From Coturnix japonica (Eukaryota > Chordata > Aves > Galliformes > Phasianidae), in the NCBI RefSeq assembly GCF_001577835.2, contig NC_029547.1:60239580-60303579 (forward strand): a DNA stretch of 64,000 nucleotides, written 5' to 3'. Positions 12,240 through 22,725 of the stretch are shown one piece after another. The first letter of the stretch is position 1. Each line of letters begins with the position of its first letter. The notes under the pieces were generated by a model that worked only from the letters and a program-made list of their open reading frames with translations, was not told the DNA's origin and made no database searches. A program made the position numbers and the translations under genes.

Positions 12240-12560
12240 GATCATTAGCTGCTCTAGGTCATGCAGCTGTGCTATACTACAGTAAGCGATGCTGGATAGC
12301 ATGCAATTTATTGACTGGAGGCTCCTGGGGTGTTGAAGCTTTCATTATGGGCATCTCAAAGCAGCAGTTCTCCCATTATAATACTGCATTAATACAGCCG
12401 CAGTACTGCAGAGTGCTGCTGGTGTAATGATGTATTATGGAAAATGCGGTGCTGGCCAGAAAATTAACAGGGGAACTCATAAAATGTTATTTAACCTTTT
12501 GTTAATTTAAAGGCTCCAATATTATCTAATTTATTTATTATGTGAGGAAAGAGGCTGAAG
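12240..12560. promoter_or_regulatory. possible conserved regulatory element
   Basis: A 320-base stretch without simple repeats or transposon traces, with many homeodomain-like and POU-like words (TGCATTAATA, ATTATGGGC, AACAGGGGAACTC, TTTGTTAATTTAAAGG, TAATTTATTTATTATG). This texture is typical of deeply conserved vertebrate enhancers. The call is an impression only, because conservation cannot be tested from one sequence. Confidence 0.2.
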
Positions 12561-12785
12561 TCAATTACACAGTGGACTGTGAAATCTGTATATGGGCTTC
12601 AGCACTACAGTAAATTATGTGTAGTGAAAGATGGAGATTTAAGCTACATAGTTTTCATCTAAGAGCTGAGAAGGTATACCATAATTTGTATTAGTGACAA
12701 GTATTGCTCTTCAAATGGAAGAAATATATTTAAAACCATGGTGAGTTCCCTTGAAATATCTATTTAGGAACCAAGTTTTTAGTCA

Positions 12786-12834
12786 ATTTTTTGTTGGTTT
12801 TTGTTGTTGTTGTTATTTTTGTTTTTGTTTTTTC
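12786..12834 (+). repeat. T/G-rich low-complexity tract
   Basis: Runs of T interrupted by single or paired G, with a (TTG)n core, on the plus strand. Confidence 0.8.
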
Positions 12835-12961
12835 ATTAACAAATGCCAGAGGAATGCATTGATATTTTGCATAAATATTTCTTCTTTTTCTATTTGTTTT
12901 TAAACAGTTCACCTAACCTAAAAGAATCCATAGAGTTTTGCATATTGCAATGGGTTATTAC

Positions 12962-13095
12962 TTTATTAGGAAGTGTAAACTCAAATCTACCAAAGTCCGT
13001 TGCGCTGTGAAACTGCAGAAGCTGAGGATCATGCAGAAGCCTCATGATCACATCGAGCTCTTCTTCATTAATACTTATATCAGTCCACTGAGATT
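12962..13095 (-). CDS. candidate internal coding exon, minus strand, unidentified
   Basis: On the minus strand a 42-codon open frame (13087 down to 12962) begins after CTCAG and ends AATAAA directly before GTAATA, a plausible donor. An alternative acceptor, CTTAG, would start the exon at 13095. Using the first acceptor the exon is 126 bases, phase 0 at both ends. The peptide begins WTDISIN and contains EEELDVIMRLLHDPQLLQF, then a DFGRFEFTLPNK end. The mix of acidic, aliphatic and aromatic residues looks like real protein. Several CpGs are kept (CTCGAT, AGCGCA, ACGGAC), which is unusual in such AT-rich DNA and hints at selection. I do not recognise the protein. The frame closes three codons upstream of the acceptor, as expected if that sequence is intronic. 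It could still be a conserved non-coding element or chance. Confidence 0.35.
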
Positions 13096-13217
13096 CTAAG
13101 ATTTATTTTGAACGACGGAGATTTAAATGAGGAAAAGTCCTGTTCTGGCCCCTACCTTGGCCCAGTTCTTCCATTTGTAACTTTCTGTGTCAGTATCTTC
13201 ATAACAGCTATTTAAAA

Positions 13218-13503
13218 GGGTGTATAGTGATAGGACAGTGGTTTTAAACTGAGAGAGGGAAGGTTTAGGTTGCATATTAGGAGGAAGTTTTTCACTCAGA
13301 TGGTGGTGACACACTGGAACAGGTTGCCCAATGGGGTTGTGGATGGCCCCATCCCTGCAGGCGTTCAAGGCCAGGCTGGATATGGCTCTGGGCAGCCTGG
13401 TCTGGTGGCTGGTGACCCTGCACATAGCAGGGGGAGGTTGAAACTGGATTAGCATTGTGGTGCTTTTCAACTCAGGCCATTTTGTGATTCTGTGATTCTA
13501 TGA
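13218..13503 (+). mobile_element. CR1 LINE, 3' end copy, well preserved
   Basis: The order GTGATAGGACAGTGG, then GGTTTAGGTTGCATATTAGG, CACACTGGAACAGGTTGCCC and CTGGGCAGCCTGGTCTGGTG, ending in GTGATTCTGTGATTCTATGA, is the classical CR1 3' region. It covers the last part of the ORF2 frame and the 3' UTR with its ATTCTRTG terminal repeats. It is 5' truncated with no reverse transcriptase core. It is among the less decayed copies in this window, so relatively young. Confidence 0.95.
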
Positions 13504-16077
13504 GCAATTCCAGTTACACTGCTAAGTGATGCTCTGCATGATCATGACTGAAAGTTGTGCCAAATGAAGTTGGAAGGAATTTGTGGGAACTTGCCCTGCT
13601 TCATAATAAGAGAATCCCATCTCAAGCAGAAAGAATTTCCAAAATCAGGCATCAAGTGGGCAAGGGAAAATTGAGGCAGAAGTTGCAATGAGTCATGCAA
13701 ACAGTGCTAACTTTTGGGATATGCTTGCATATCTATTTTTGTAAGCCCACATATTCTGCAAGTGCTTGGTACAGCTGCCAGTAAAATCCTCTAGGGGGGT
13801 TCTTCAGAACACTTGTTTAATGTTAAAATCTGAGGGCTATTTATCATTGGAAAGGTTTGAAGCCTATTTTCTTCTGTATCGTCAGTGTACCAAAGCAAAG
13901 TTTTTATTGCCCTGTTTGAAGTACATGCTGGTGTCTTCTCGTCTCCTTCTTTCTTCCTCCAGCCTGGAAAGTGTGATGGCGTATCCCACTGTTCTCTCAC
14001 TCTTCATACACCTGGACCTCCTTTCAGAATGCAGCCTGGGAATACTCACATGTAGGCCTTGTTCTAATAGATATCTTTCATGTCTACTCTCTGAGCGGAG
14101 GGCTGCAAAGTGCCCTAGCTCCTCCAGCTTAGATGTAGTCTTTGCTTATCAAATTAAAGAAGGCACTTAATTGCAGGCAGCTGTGATTTGATAAGTATTG
14201 TCAGTGCAGTAGAAGATACATGCATGTGCCTTGGATCCGTGGCTTTGGCAGTTTATGTGATCTCTGCAGTTACTATGCAGCCCTGTGGGTGAATGGCGAT
14301 GAGATCTCTGTGTCTCGGAAGTATATGCAGAGGTACATTTCTGTAGTGTACAGACTTTGTTGCTGTGCAGATGCTTCTCCGCTTCTCTCTCTTTTCATAC
14401 TCTAAAAATACCTGTCTCTGTGTATTGGAAGTGGTAGATAACAATCTTCCCTGGCTCAGCAGTTTAATCTTTCCAGAGGAAAAGAAACCACCCAATTATA
14501 CACACTCATAAATTAACTTGACAGCCCACATAGTGGAACTGCCGAGCTTTCCAGAACTGTTTAAATTGTTCATGAGTTCTGAGTCCCTGCAAGCAGAGGC
14601 CAGAAAGGAACATTACAAGCCCCTGTGGAAACTGTGTTCCTTCTTTATTTTTCAGGCTTGCTGTCAGCACACTTGGTGGAGGCGATAGTTACGCATTTCT
14701 CTTTCCTGGTGGAGTCATTATGCAAAAGAAGCCTCCTGTGCTCTCTCATATAAACATATTCTTAGTAAGGTGGCTGAGATCACTACTGGCCCATTCATCA
14801 CATTCGCACGCACACATACTCAAATAAAAATGCTGGCTATACAGATTTGAAGTCTGCTGAAGTTTATAGCTGCAAGCTGGATATTTCTCCACATTCTTTT
14901 CTCTCAGCTGTCTTATTCCCTGACTTATGAATTGTAGGAGAAAGACTGGGGTAGATTAGTAATATGTATTATTCCCACAAATACGGAATATAATATTTGG
15001 TGTCCAATGAAAGCCTGCAAAACAAGGAAGGGCAGTGGGCATCTTGTCTAACTCAGGCTGCCTATTGTTTTGATGATTAATTTGTGAAAGGGTGCATGGA
15101 AGCAGATGCAGTATCTCAGCTCTGTTTCTGGAGGATATACGGATAAATATTATGTTTCTCTCCTTGGTCATGCTATTGTAGCTATCTTAGTGGAGAGCCT
15201 TTGGGAGATATGTGCATTGAAGAACTCAGATGTATGTGTATAGAAAAGTCCTGTTCATATTTTTGTGGATGGACTGTTTATTTTGAATGTCTCCAGCTGT
15301 AGGCATTCTTGTGTAGTTTGCACAGAGCAGTTCCCTGTATCAGAAGGCTGTGCATTGTTGAAGCTTAGCTCAATGTGACACCACAGATAAAATGCTCTGC
15401 TTCTCAGTCCAGCAGCACTTTACCTTCTGTGAGCTGGGGCAGTGCATCAGCGTGAGCTTAGTGATGGCTGAAATCAGGGCATGCCCTCAAGGTGTAAAAA
15501 CACCTTTCTGTTTGCTAAGGAAAACTCCATCACATAACATGCAGTCACCGTACAATTTTAGACCATGTAGCTCTACTGACTGTGGCCAGCAAGATGCTAG
15601 TTCAGTGTCCTGTGTGGGTTCACTGAGCTGGCTGCATTTCTCAAAGGCCAATGATACAGTTCAGTCATTGTGGCTTCAACATGAGCATAACCCCCATTGC
15701 TTTCCCTTATGCAATATGCAAACAGTAATCACTCGTTCTTCACAGTACAGCGTAATCAGATCACTTTTATTCCCATCACTACTTAAATATTTTGAGATAC
15801 ATTTTCTTAAAATGCCTAAAACACTTATTCAGATCCTGTAAGCTTCTAATCAGGTAGCGTTTGTGACTGCACATTAGCCTACTTTGTCACACAATCACAG
15901 TGAGAGATGGCCATTGTTTGGTGTAATGTTCCTAAGTCAATCTATACACTCAATCAAAGGGGGAGTTAAGTTCTTTTTTTTTCTCATTTTAGAAATAAAG
16001 AGCTAGAAACTTGACATTTGGAAATGTTCCTCAGTAATTTTTTTTTATTTTAACAAATGCAAGTGAAGAACACTTCA
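13504..16077. other. unique non-coding stretch
   Basis: No gene or repeat recognised. Open frames of 134 codons (13766-14170) and 149 codons (15392-15841) on the plus strand have no domain or motif. The first follows a strong pyrimidine tract ending CCTCCAG at 13962, but no convincing donor closes it. The segment 14640-14760 has a conserved-element texture without further support. Confidence 0.45.
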
Positions 16078-16170
16078 CTAGTGGTTGGCAACCCTGGCCA
16101 TGGCAGGTGGGTTAGAATTGGATGATGTTTAAGATCTCTTAAAACCCAATACATTTTCTGATTCTATGAC
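16078..16170 (+). mobile_element. CR1 LINE 3' end fragment
   Basis: AGTGGTTGGCAACCCTGGCC followed by ATGGCAGG, a degraded CCTTCCAACCC equivalent, and a TTCTGATTCTATGAC end match the last 90 or so bases of CR1. Moderately diverged. Confidence 0.8.
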
Positions 16171-17159
16171 ACAATCCTGTGAACTCATGGGAATAGAAGT
16201 TGTGAGTTTCGCATTCACAGCATGCTGAGGCTCCCTCATCTTGGCACACAGAATTGCCAGCTTTCCCTAGGTGGGAGAATTAAACCCAAAATGCAAAGAA
16301 TTGCACCAACTGTGTCCATGAATGAGCTGCAACAGGTAGAGCTTGGTGCAATGCTGTGAACATAGTTTGTAAAACAAAGAGTAAACAGAGCTGAATTTTG
16401 AACGTATTTCTGTTTTTATTTATTTAGTTTGTAAAACAAAGAGTAAACAGAGCTGAATTTTGAACGTATTTCTGTTTTTATTTATTTAGTTTGTAAAACA
16501 AAGAGTAAACAGAGCTGAATTTTGAACGTATTTCTGTTTTTATTTATTTATGTGCTAACATGATCAAATTAGATGTAATTAATGCATCCCTCCCTTGATA
16601 GAATACTACTGCAGGGAGTCTGAGGAACTTACCACAAGGAAGGCTGCAAGCAGGATCTAAAATGTTTTTGTTTGGAACCTAAGTGGTGCCTGAGGTAAAG
16701 CTGCACTGTGCTAAAGTAACAATAATTGGCTCCTCCTGGCTTTCCACAGTAAAATAAATTGAATTTCAGTTGACATTGAGTGGGAATAGTTGTGGAGCAG
16801 CAATTGTAATTGCTGTGACATTATGTATTTTTGTACCAGTCAGTGCTCAGAAGCCAAGAAAATGTGTTGTCTTAAATTAGAGTATGATCAAAGGATGTAT
16901 TTCGGGGGGTGGGGGGGATGCGGGAAGGACAGCATATGCAAAGACTATCATATGCTCAGTAGCAGCACTAAACTGAATGGTTTTATTAGGGATGCTTGTA
17001 TGTGCTAGGAAGGATACAGGAGTATACTGTTAGATACAGCACTAGATGGATGAAGCTTACTTTCTTCAGCTTGGTAGCAGCATCTCCTACAGTAAATCAA
17101 ATGTTGATTTAATCATTTATAATGCTAGGAGGTGGATATTTAAAAGATATTTGGAGAAC
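16171..17159. other. unique stretch around a tandem repeat
   Basis: No gene is visible. Contains the 3 x 62 base tandem array at 16364-16550 and a short G-rich run near 16904-16922. Confidence 0.55.
16364..16550 (+). repeat. minisatellite, three 62-base units
   Basis: Starts of the unit (AGTTTGTAAAACAAAGAG) fall at 16364, 16426 and 16488, giving a period of exactly 62. I see no difference between the three units, and the array stops at the end of the third. Each unit ends in TTTTTATTTATTT. Identity this high means the expansion is recent or the array is being homogenised. It is not a CRISPR array, because there are no variable spacers and this is eukaryotic DNA. Confidence 0.97.
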
Positions 17160-17590
17160 TTAGGGCAGTATGTTCTGTGATGATTTTTAATAATAGAGAG
17201 CTCAATAGCCCTAGGCAAATGGTATAAGAATCCCCTTAGTCAAACTCCCAGCTGTTAGTTATCCTCACTGTTAGACAGCTTTTTCTGACCTCTAATCTAA
17301 ATACTGGGAACATAATCCCATCTCATTCCCAGAAGACAAACTGAAAAATTTATTCACTTACTCCTTGCTGAACTTTCTTTAAATATGTTTTGACTATTTA
17401 AATCTTTTTTGTCTCTTTACCCCCACAGTCTTACATGCTTTTCCAGTCTCATAGATCCATTAATTTCTTGAACTGATCAGCATTTTTATTAACTTATTAT
17501 CCCAAACTCAATGGGGCACAGTTTTAGCACCATAAAAATAGACCAGAGCAGTTGTTTTATGAAATTGTTATCTGCCAGACCTTTTTCTAC
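17160..17590 (-). mobile_element. possible ancient CR1-like remnant, antisense
   Basis: Word order such as TAATAATAGAGAGCTCAATA, then CAACTCCCAGCTGTTAG, TTTTTCTGACCTCTAATCTA, and finally CACCATAAAAATAGACCAGA and TTATCTGCCAGACC resembles heavily diverged antisense CR1 copies of birds and reptiles. It is close to the limit of recognition by eye. Confidence 0.3.
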
Positions 17591-17665
17591 ACATCTATCT
17601 CTCTATGCCTTCATTTGCCACCCTTCATCCAGACATATTATTCTTTTCTAACACTTCCCCAACTT

Positions 17666-17806
17666 CGCCAGGTTGGATGGAACCCTGGGCAGCCTGGTCT
17701 GGTATTAAATGTGGAGGCTGGTGGCCCTGCCTGTGGTGGAGGGGTTGAAGCTTCATGATCCTTGAGGTCCCTTCCAAGCCAGGCCATTCTGTGATTCATT
17801 GATGCT
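17666..17806 (+). mobile_element. CR1 LINE 3' end fragment
   Basis: GGTTGGATGGAACCCTGGGC, AGCCTGGTCTGGT, a GAGGCTGGTGGCCCTGCC block, AGGTCCCTTCCAAGCCAGGC and a decayed GTGATTCATTGATG terminus are the CR1 3' UTR in sense orientation. Confidence 0.92.
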
Positions 17807-20800
17807 GTAAGTAGTATTTTTCAGATTGTTTCTCTGATTTCTGAACACAGCTTTGTTTTCCAGTGTGTGTGATTTCCCTCCATCCTGACAAAATTATTTT
17901 TCACTTATTCTACAATTTTCACTGCAGCAGTATGGAGCACTGCAACCTTGCAGCACTGTGTTGGACCCCTGTTAATGACTGTATGCAGTTCCGAAAAAAT
18001 ATGGTTTACAGTAGTTTCATACAGTCTACATTTCCCTAGCTTGCTTGGAAGAATCTTATAAATGTCATAAAGCTGAGGTACATGACAAATTCAGGCATAT
18101 CTTTATCCACAAGGTCTGTTGCCTTGTCATAGGAATAAGTTAAATAGTCTGCTGCTGAAGATTCTTTATGAATTGTTTCCTGTTAGTTATATTTATGAAT
18201 TTATAGATGCTTTATTATTTCTTTCAATATTTACTGCCTATGAAACCTTTAATTTTTGCCTCTAACTTTCTCTTTGTGTCTTTCTAGAGGCAGATAATAC
18301 ACTCATGATGCAGTCTGCTGATCTATCTCTGAAAAACAAAACCAAAACTGCCATCACTGCTGCATCACAAGCCTGTTCCCTGCCATAGAGCCCTGTTTCC
18401 AAATATGTGAAGTTTGTTTTAGCCTGAGACCTTAAATCCCTTTCCTGTCTTAGGCCACAGGTGTTTTACTGAAGATGCAAGTTAACAATCTACCAAACAC
18501 TTTGGCTTTCAGTGTTGTGGTGGTAACTCTCACTCTACCACAAGAAGCAAACTCTTTTGTTTTCTAATCTTCTTAGTACTAATGTTCAAATTGACAGAGT
18601 GGATCAGATCAGTTAATGGATTACTCTAGCATGCTTTTACCCTGTGGAGGAATAATTCATTATAGGCAATCTTTATTTTCAGTGTCACAAGGTGGTAGTT
18701 AAGTCCAGAAGCAGAGGATGTCTTTAGTAGCTCGTTTAAAATACGTGTTATCACTGCAGCTCTTAAATATTTTCATTACTTACATTTCTGTTAAAGTTTC
18801 TAAGCTCTCAGTGATGTCCTTTGAATAACCCCAGGAAGAAAAAAAAAAAAAGAAGAAATAAAATAGTGAAAAAGTCTTGAAATTTCTTTAGCGCCTTAGC
18901 TATTTTCCTTATTCCTTCTGGATCACTGTAAATCAATGAGAAGAATGTGTTTTCTGCTTATAATGAAACCTAAGGATGAAATTCAATAGAAGTATTTTTT
19001 TCAGTGAAACTTTTTTTTCCAAACTTCAACAGATGAACAGATGCACAACTAAACATCTTTATTTCTACGGTTTTCCATTTTGCATTTCTGTGCAGTTCAG
19101 AGTAAACCTTCAATCACTGTGTTCTTTGGAATGAGCTTGGAGTGCTTGTTCTATATTTTATACTGATCTTGGGCTCCTGTCTGATGCTGACAAACAGCTT
19201 GTTAACTTATTTTTAAAAATAAGTGAAGTGCAATTTGCATTTCTGTGAACTGGGGATTAAGTACTGTGTGTAGATTAGGAATAATTTATGTCTAATTAAT
19301 ATTAGATACTTTTTTTGTCTCTCTTGCTTCAGATTTTGTTTTGCGTGAGAACATCAGAGTACTCCCTGGTGAAGTCAAAGGAGAGCATTTCTCAAGATCA
19401 AAACATGAAACCATTAAATTGGAAGCAGTTCTTGTTTTAACCTCTTACTTACTGACCAGTAAATTAGTTTTGACCAAGTAATATCTTCTCTGGAGATCTG
19501 AACATAGTTGGATGCTGCATTTTGTTGATCTAAATGCATCTGCTGCCAAGACTATTTGAAGTAGTTTATCCTCATGAAAGTACGTTGGCATAGTGAACAT
19601 TTAGATCCATGTAATTTGTACTGCTACAATTCTTTTATCCAATGTATTAATAATGATTTCAGCTGAAACATAGTCTGTGAGAACTGTATAATACTCTGTT
19701 TTAAATGAAAATCTTATCCTTGCTAACAATTTGTTTTTTTCTTTACCTTTAATCATACATACAAAAAGACGGGACTGTATTCATTCACCATTTTCAATTT
19801 CTAAGTATTCAGTTATACCTTTTTTCATTGTTTGGCTGCTTTGCAGCTGTAGGCAGAAATAAACCTTTGTGTTGGGAATGGTTAATTGGTGAACTTTATT
19901 GGGTAGGCCGGCAGAATTGCTTTGCCATAAATAATTTCAATCACTTTAATGGCAACTTTGCAATCACGAGGAAGCCAAGAACAAATAACATACATTTGAT
20001 GGCATAGATCTTCCCTGAAATAAATGTACTTTCTCCTCTTCATTAAGGAAGAAATGGATTATAAAGTGAGTTAATGAAAAAGACCTTCCTACAGTCTCAG
20101 TCTACTTTGCTGGGAAGCCCTGCTGTTTCAATGAGATGTTAAACCTAGTTCACTTCTACCCATCAGTAACATCTATGTACAAAATGTCTCTGTTCTCATA
20201 AGATCATTTTTTTTTCCAATTGAATGGCCTGCTAGTATCCAGACAATGCAAATTGTTTATGAGCATTATGGGCAAAATCCAACTCATGAAAATAATCCCC
20301 CTGATCTAAGCAGGAAAAGAACCAGCACTGCACAAGTATTTTTCATTGGTGCAAAATTCAATGACAGTGAGAGACATGCTCGTGAAGCTCCAGTGGTTCA
20401 AAGTCTCTCTCAATTGCTTTATTCATTATTAAGTAGCAAACCAGAAGTTGAAGCACAAAAGAAAATCCATGTATGATGCTGCTGAAGAGGGGATTACCAC
20501 GAGGAAGAGGGTGCATATCTGCTATTTCTGCCTCCTCTGCAAATCTGAATTAGAAAATGAGAACAGTGTCTATCCTGTGACAGTCATAAGAGCTCAAAAA
20601 GTAGATTGTTAGCAGCCAGGCTGTGTGGTAGGAAATTTTTGTAGAGTCCTGCTGTGTCAGTGAGCTATCCCTAGGCAAAAGGAAGCGTTCCTCTATGCCT
20701 GTGGAATGGAAGTAGTTTTGTGCAAAAGCTCCACAGAAATAAAGCCAAATAGCAGTATTTAATAAACGAGAAAACGATACTGCCATATAGAACTTTGGAA

Positions 20801-21931
20801 TTTGTGTATGCTTTGGGGGCCATCTCTTAGGATAATTCTGAGTTCTGTCTATCAGTGGTATTAAATGACTGGTGTTAAGAGTTTAAGAGTAGCATGTTTC
20901 TTGAGAAACGAATTCCTGTGTATCTTCAGTATGTGCTGCAGACTTCAGCCATCCTCTTTTTCACCTGCTTTCCTATCTGAGGAAGGGGCTTATTTTCTGA
21001 CATAGTAGGAAGTCAGTACTACTTTGCTGTATTGCAGCTGCTGTTAGGAGGGCAGCTGGCTTAATTCTGTGGTTGAAGAGCACTGAAGTGTTTTGAATGG
21101 CTGAAAACACAGACTGATTTTCTGTCATCATGAAAAAGAGCTGCCTGTTGCATTATGGACACTCTTCAGAACATTATCTGCTCAAAGACCTACCCAACAA
21201 ACACAGTATTATTGGAACTAACAGCTTTTAAGTGATCTTTCCTGACTAGCATAAAAGGGTTTCTTTTAAAAGTGTGCAGTGAAATTTGCCCTAAGTAAGC
21301 CTTTCCAGGACTAATAGAATCTTAGAAACATAATGACGTACAAATCTAGGAATGAAATTGTCTTTAGTGAAAAATTTTTTGGCCCAAAACACAGATATTT
21401 TCTGTTAGAGGGCTTTGTTGTAGACTCTAATTTCTGACTCCCGAGGAATTACTCTCAAAGACAAGCTGCTGATGAGTCGTACAACTGTGATCTGTAAATG
21501 TGCCCAGTGTTTTGCAGAAGAGTGTACTGCAAATTGATAAATAAATAAGCCATAAATTCAGCTGGGCCAAGCTAAATTGCTGCTCTAGCAGGCAGCATTT
21601 GTGTTAGATCACAGCACAGGGATGCTTAATTTGTTTAAGAATCGTCTTCCTGTGACACACCATTTCTTTTTACTGTGGTGTACTGCTCAATGTTAGATTA
21701 TAATAAGCTTGATCTCAGAGTGGAATGCTTCACTCAACTGAGGAAAACAACATCTTTATTACTTAATATATTCTGTTTACCTCATTTCTGTATAAAAATG
21801 TGAGCTCCATAATGTTCTATGTGAACTGAATATGATTTACCTATGCTTTAAAACAGGACAAAAATAAAATACAAATTCTTTCTTACTTAAGTAACGTCTT
21901 GTCTTGATTGAGTAAAATGCATATTAATACC
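17807..21931. other. unique non-coding stretch
   Basis: No gene is recognised. A 76-codon plus frame at 20246-20476 follows a pyrimidine tract and a CAG (20240) and looks somewhat protein-like, but it ends at a stop without a donor and matches no family I know. The segment 19870-20060 (GCCATAAATAATTTCAATCA and TTTAATGGCAACTTTGCAAT) reads like a conserved regulatory element; this is only an impression. A short A run lies at 18839-18851. Confidence 0.45.
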
Positions 21932-22167
21932 ATGGACAATAGTGTAGGTTTTATCCTTAGCAAGTTTGCAAATAGCATAAAAATGGAGGGAATGGCTGAC
22001 TCTTTAGGTGGGTGCATGGTTGTGCAGAGTGGCTATGGCAGACTGGAGAGGTGAGCTGACAAAAATATCACGAGGTACAAGGAGATGTGCACAGTCCGGT
22101 GCCTGAGAAGAAAAAGCCCCAGGTACCAGAATATGTTGAAGACCATCTAACTGTTGCTGAGCTTGGC
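21932..22167 (+). mobile_element. CR1 LINE, reverse transcriptase 3' region fragment
   Basis: CTTAGCAAGTTTGCAAATAG corresponds to the CR1 reverse transcriptase stretch around the FADD motif (consensus CTCAGCAAGTTTGCAGATGA). It is followed by GACTGGAGAGGTGAGCTGAC, ATGAGGTTCAACAAG-like and GAAGCCCCAGGTACCAG-like words in CR1 order. Both the 5' part and the 3' end are missing. The copy stops where the antisense copy begins. Confidence 0.75.
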
Positions 22168-22725
22168 AGAATCTCAGAATCACAGGAGTTGGAGATCATC
22201 CAGTCCAACCCCTCTGCTAAAGCAGGTTCTCTACAGTAGGTTACACAGGGAAGTGGCCAGGCAGGTTTTGACTATCTGCAGAGAAATAAACTCCACAATC
22301 TCTGTTCAGCTTGCTTCAGTTCTCTGTCACCCTCACAGTAAAGACATTTTTATCCATGTTTTGATGGAAGCTCTTGTGATCTAATTTGTCCTCATTTCTC
22401 CTTATCCTGTTGTTGTTCATTATCAAAAAGAACCAGGCCCCATCCTTTCTACACCCATCTTTCAGGTATTTTTAAGTGTTGAGATGATCCTCTCTCAGCA
22501 TTATCTTCTCAAGGCAGAACAGCCCCAGGTCTCTCAGCCTTTCCATCTCCACAAGGGAGATACTCCAGGTCCCTAATCCTTGTGGCCTTCAGTTAGACTG
22601 TCTCCAGCAGTTCTCCACCTTCTATGAAATGAAAAGCCCATAAATACAGTCAGTACTCCACATGTGGCCTCAACAGGGCAGACCAGAGCAAGATGTCACC
22701 TCCCTCAACCTGCTGGCCATCTTCA
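22168..22725 (-). mobile_element. CR1 LINE, antisense, 3' half
   Basis: It starts AGAATCTCAGAATCACAG, the reverse complement of the CR1 terminal repeats. It continues TCATCCAGTCCAACCCC, CTTATCCTGTTG, AACAGCCCCAGGTCTCTCAG and CTCCACATGTGGCCTCAACA, then CACCTCCCTCAACCTGCTGG, all in the reversed order of CR1. About 560 bases covering the 3' UTR and the end of ORF2. Moderately diverged and not coding. Confidence 0.92.

Noticed and set aside
13123-13470. Open frames across 13.1-13.5 kb as genes
   Set aside because: They overlap the CR1 3' end; the translation is that of the repeat or its complement.
15392-15841. 149-codon plus-strand frame
   Set aside because: Cys/Ser/His-rich mixture without motifs, no acceptor or donor pairing, no family resemblance.
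16364-16550. CRISPR-like array
   Set aside because: Units are directly adjacent and identical with no spacers, and the window is vertebrate nuclear DNA.
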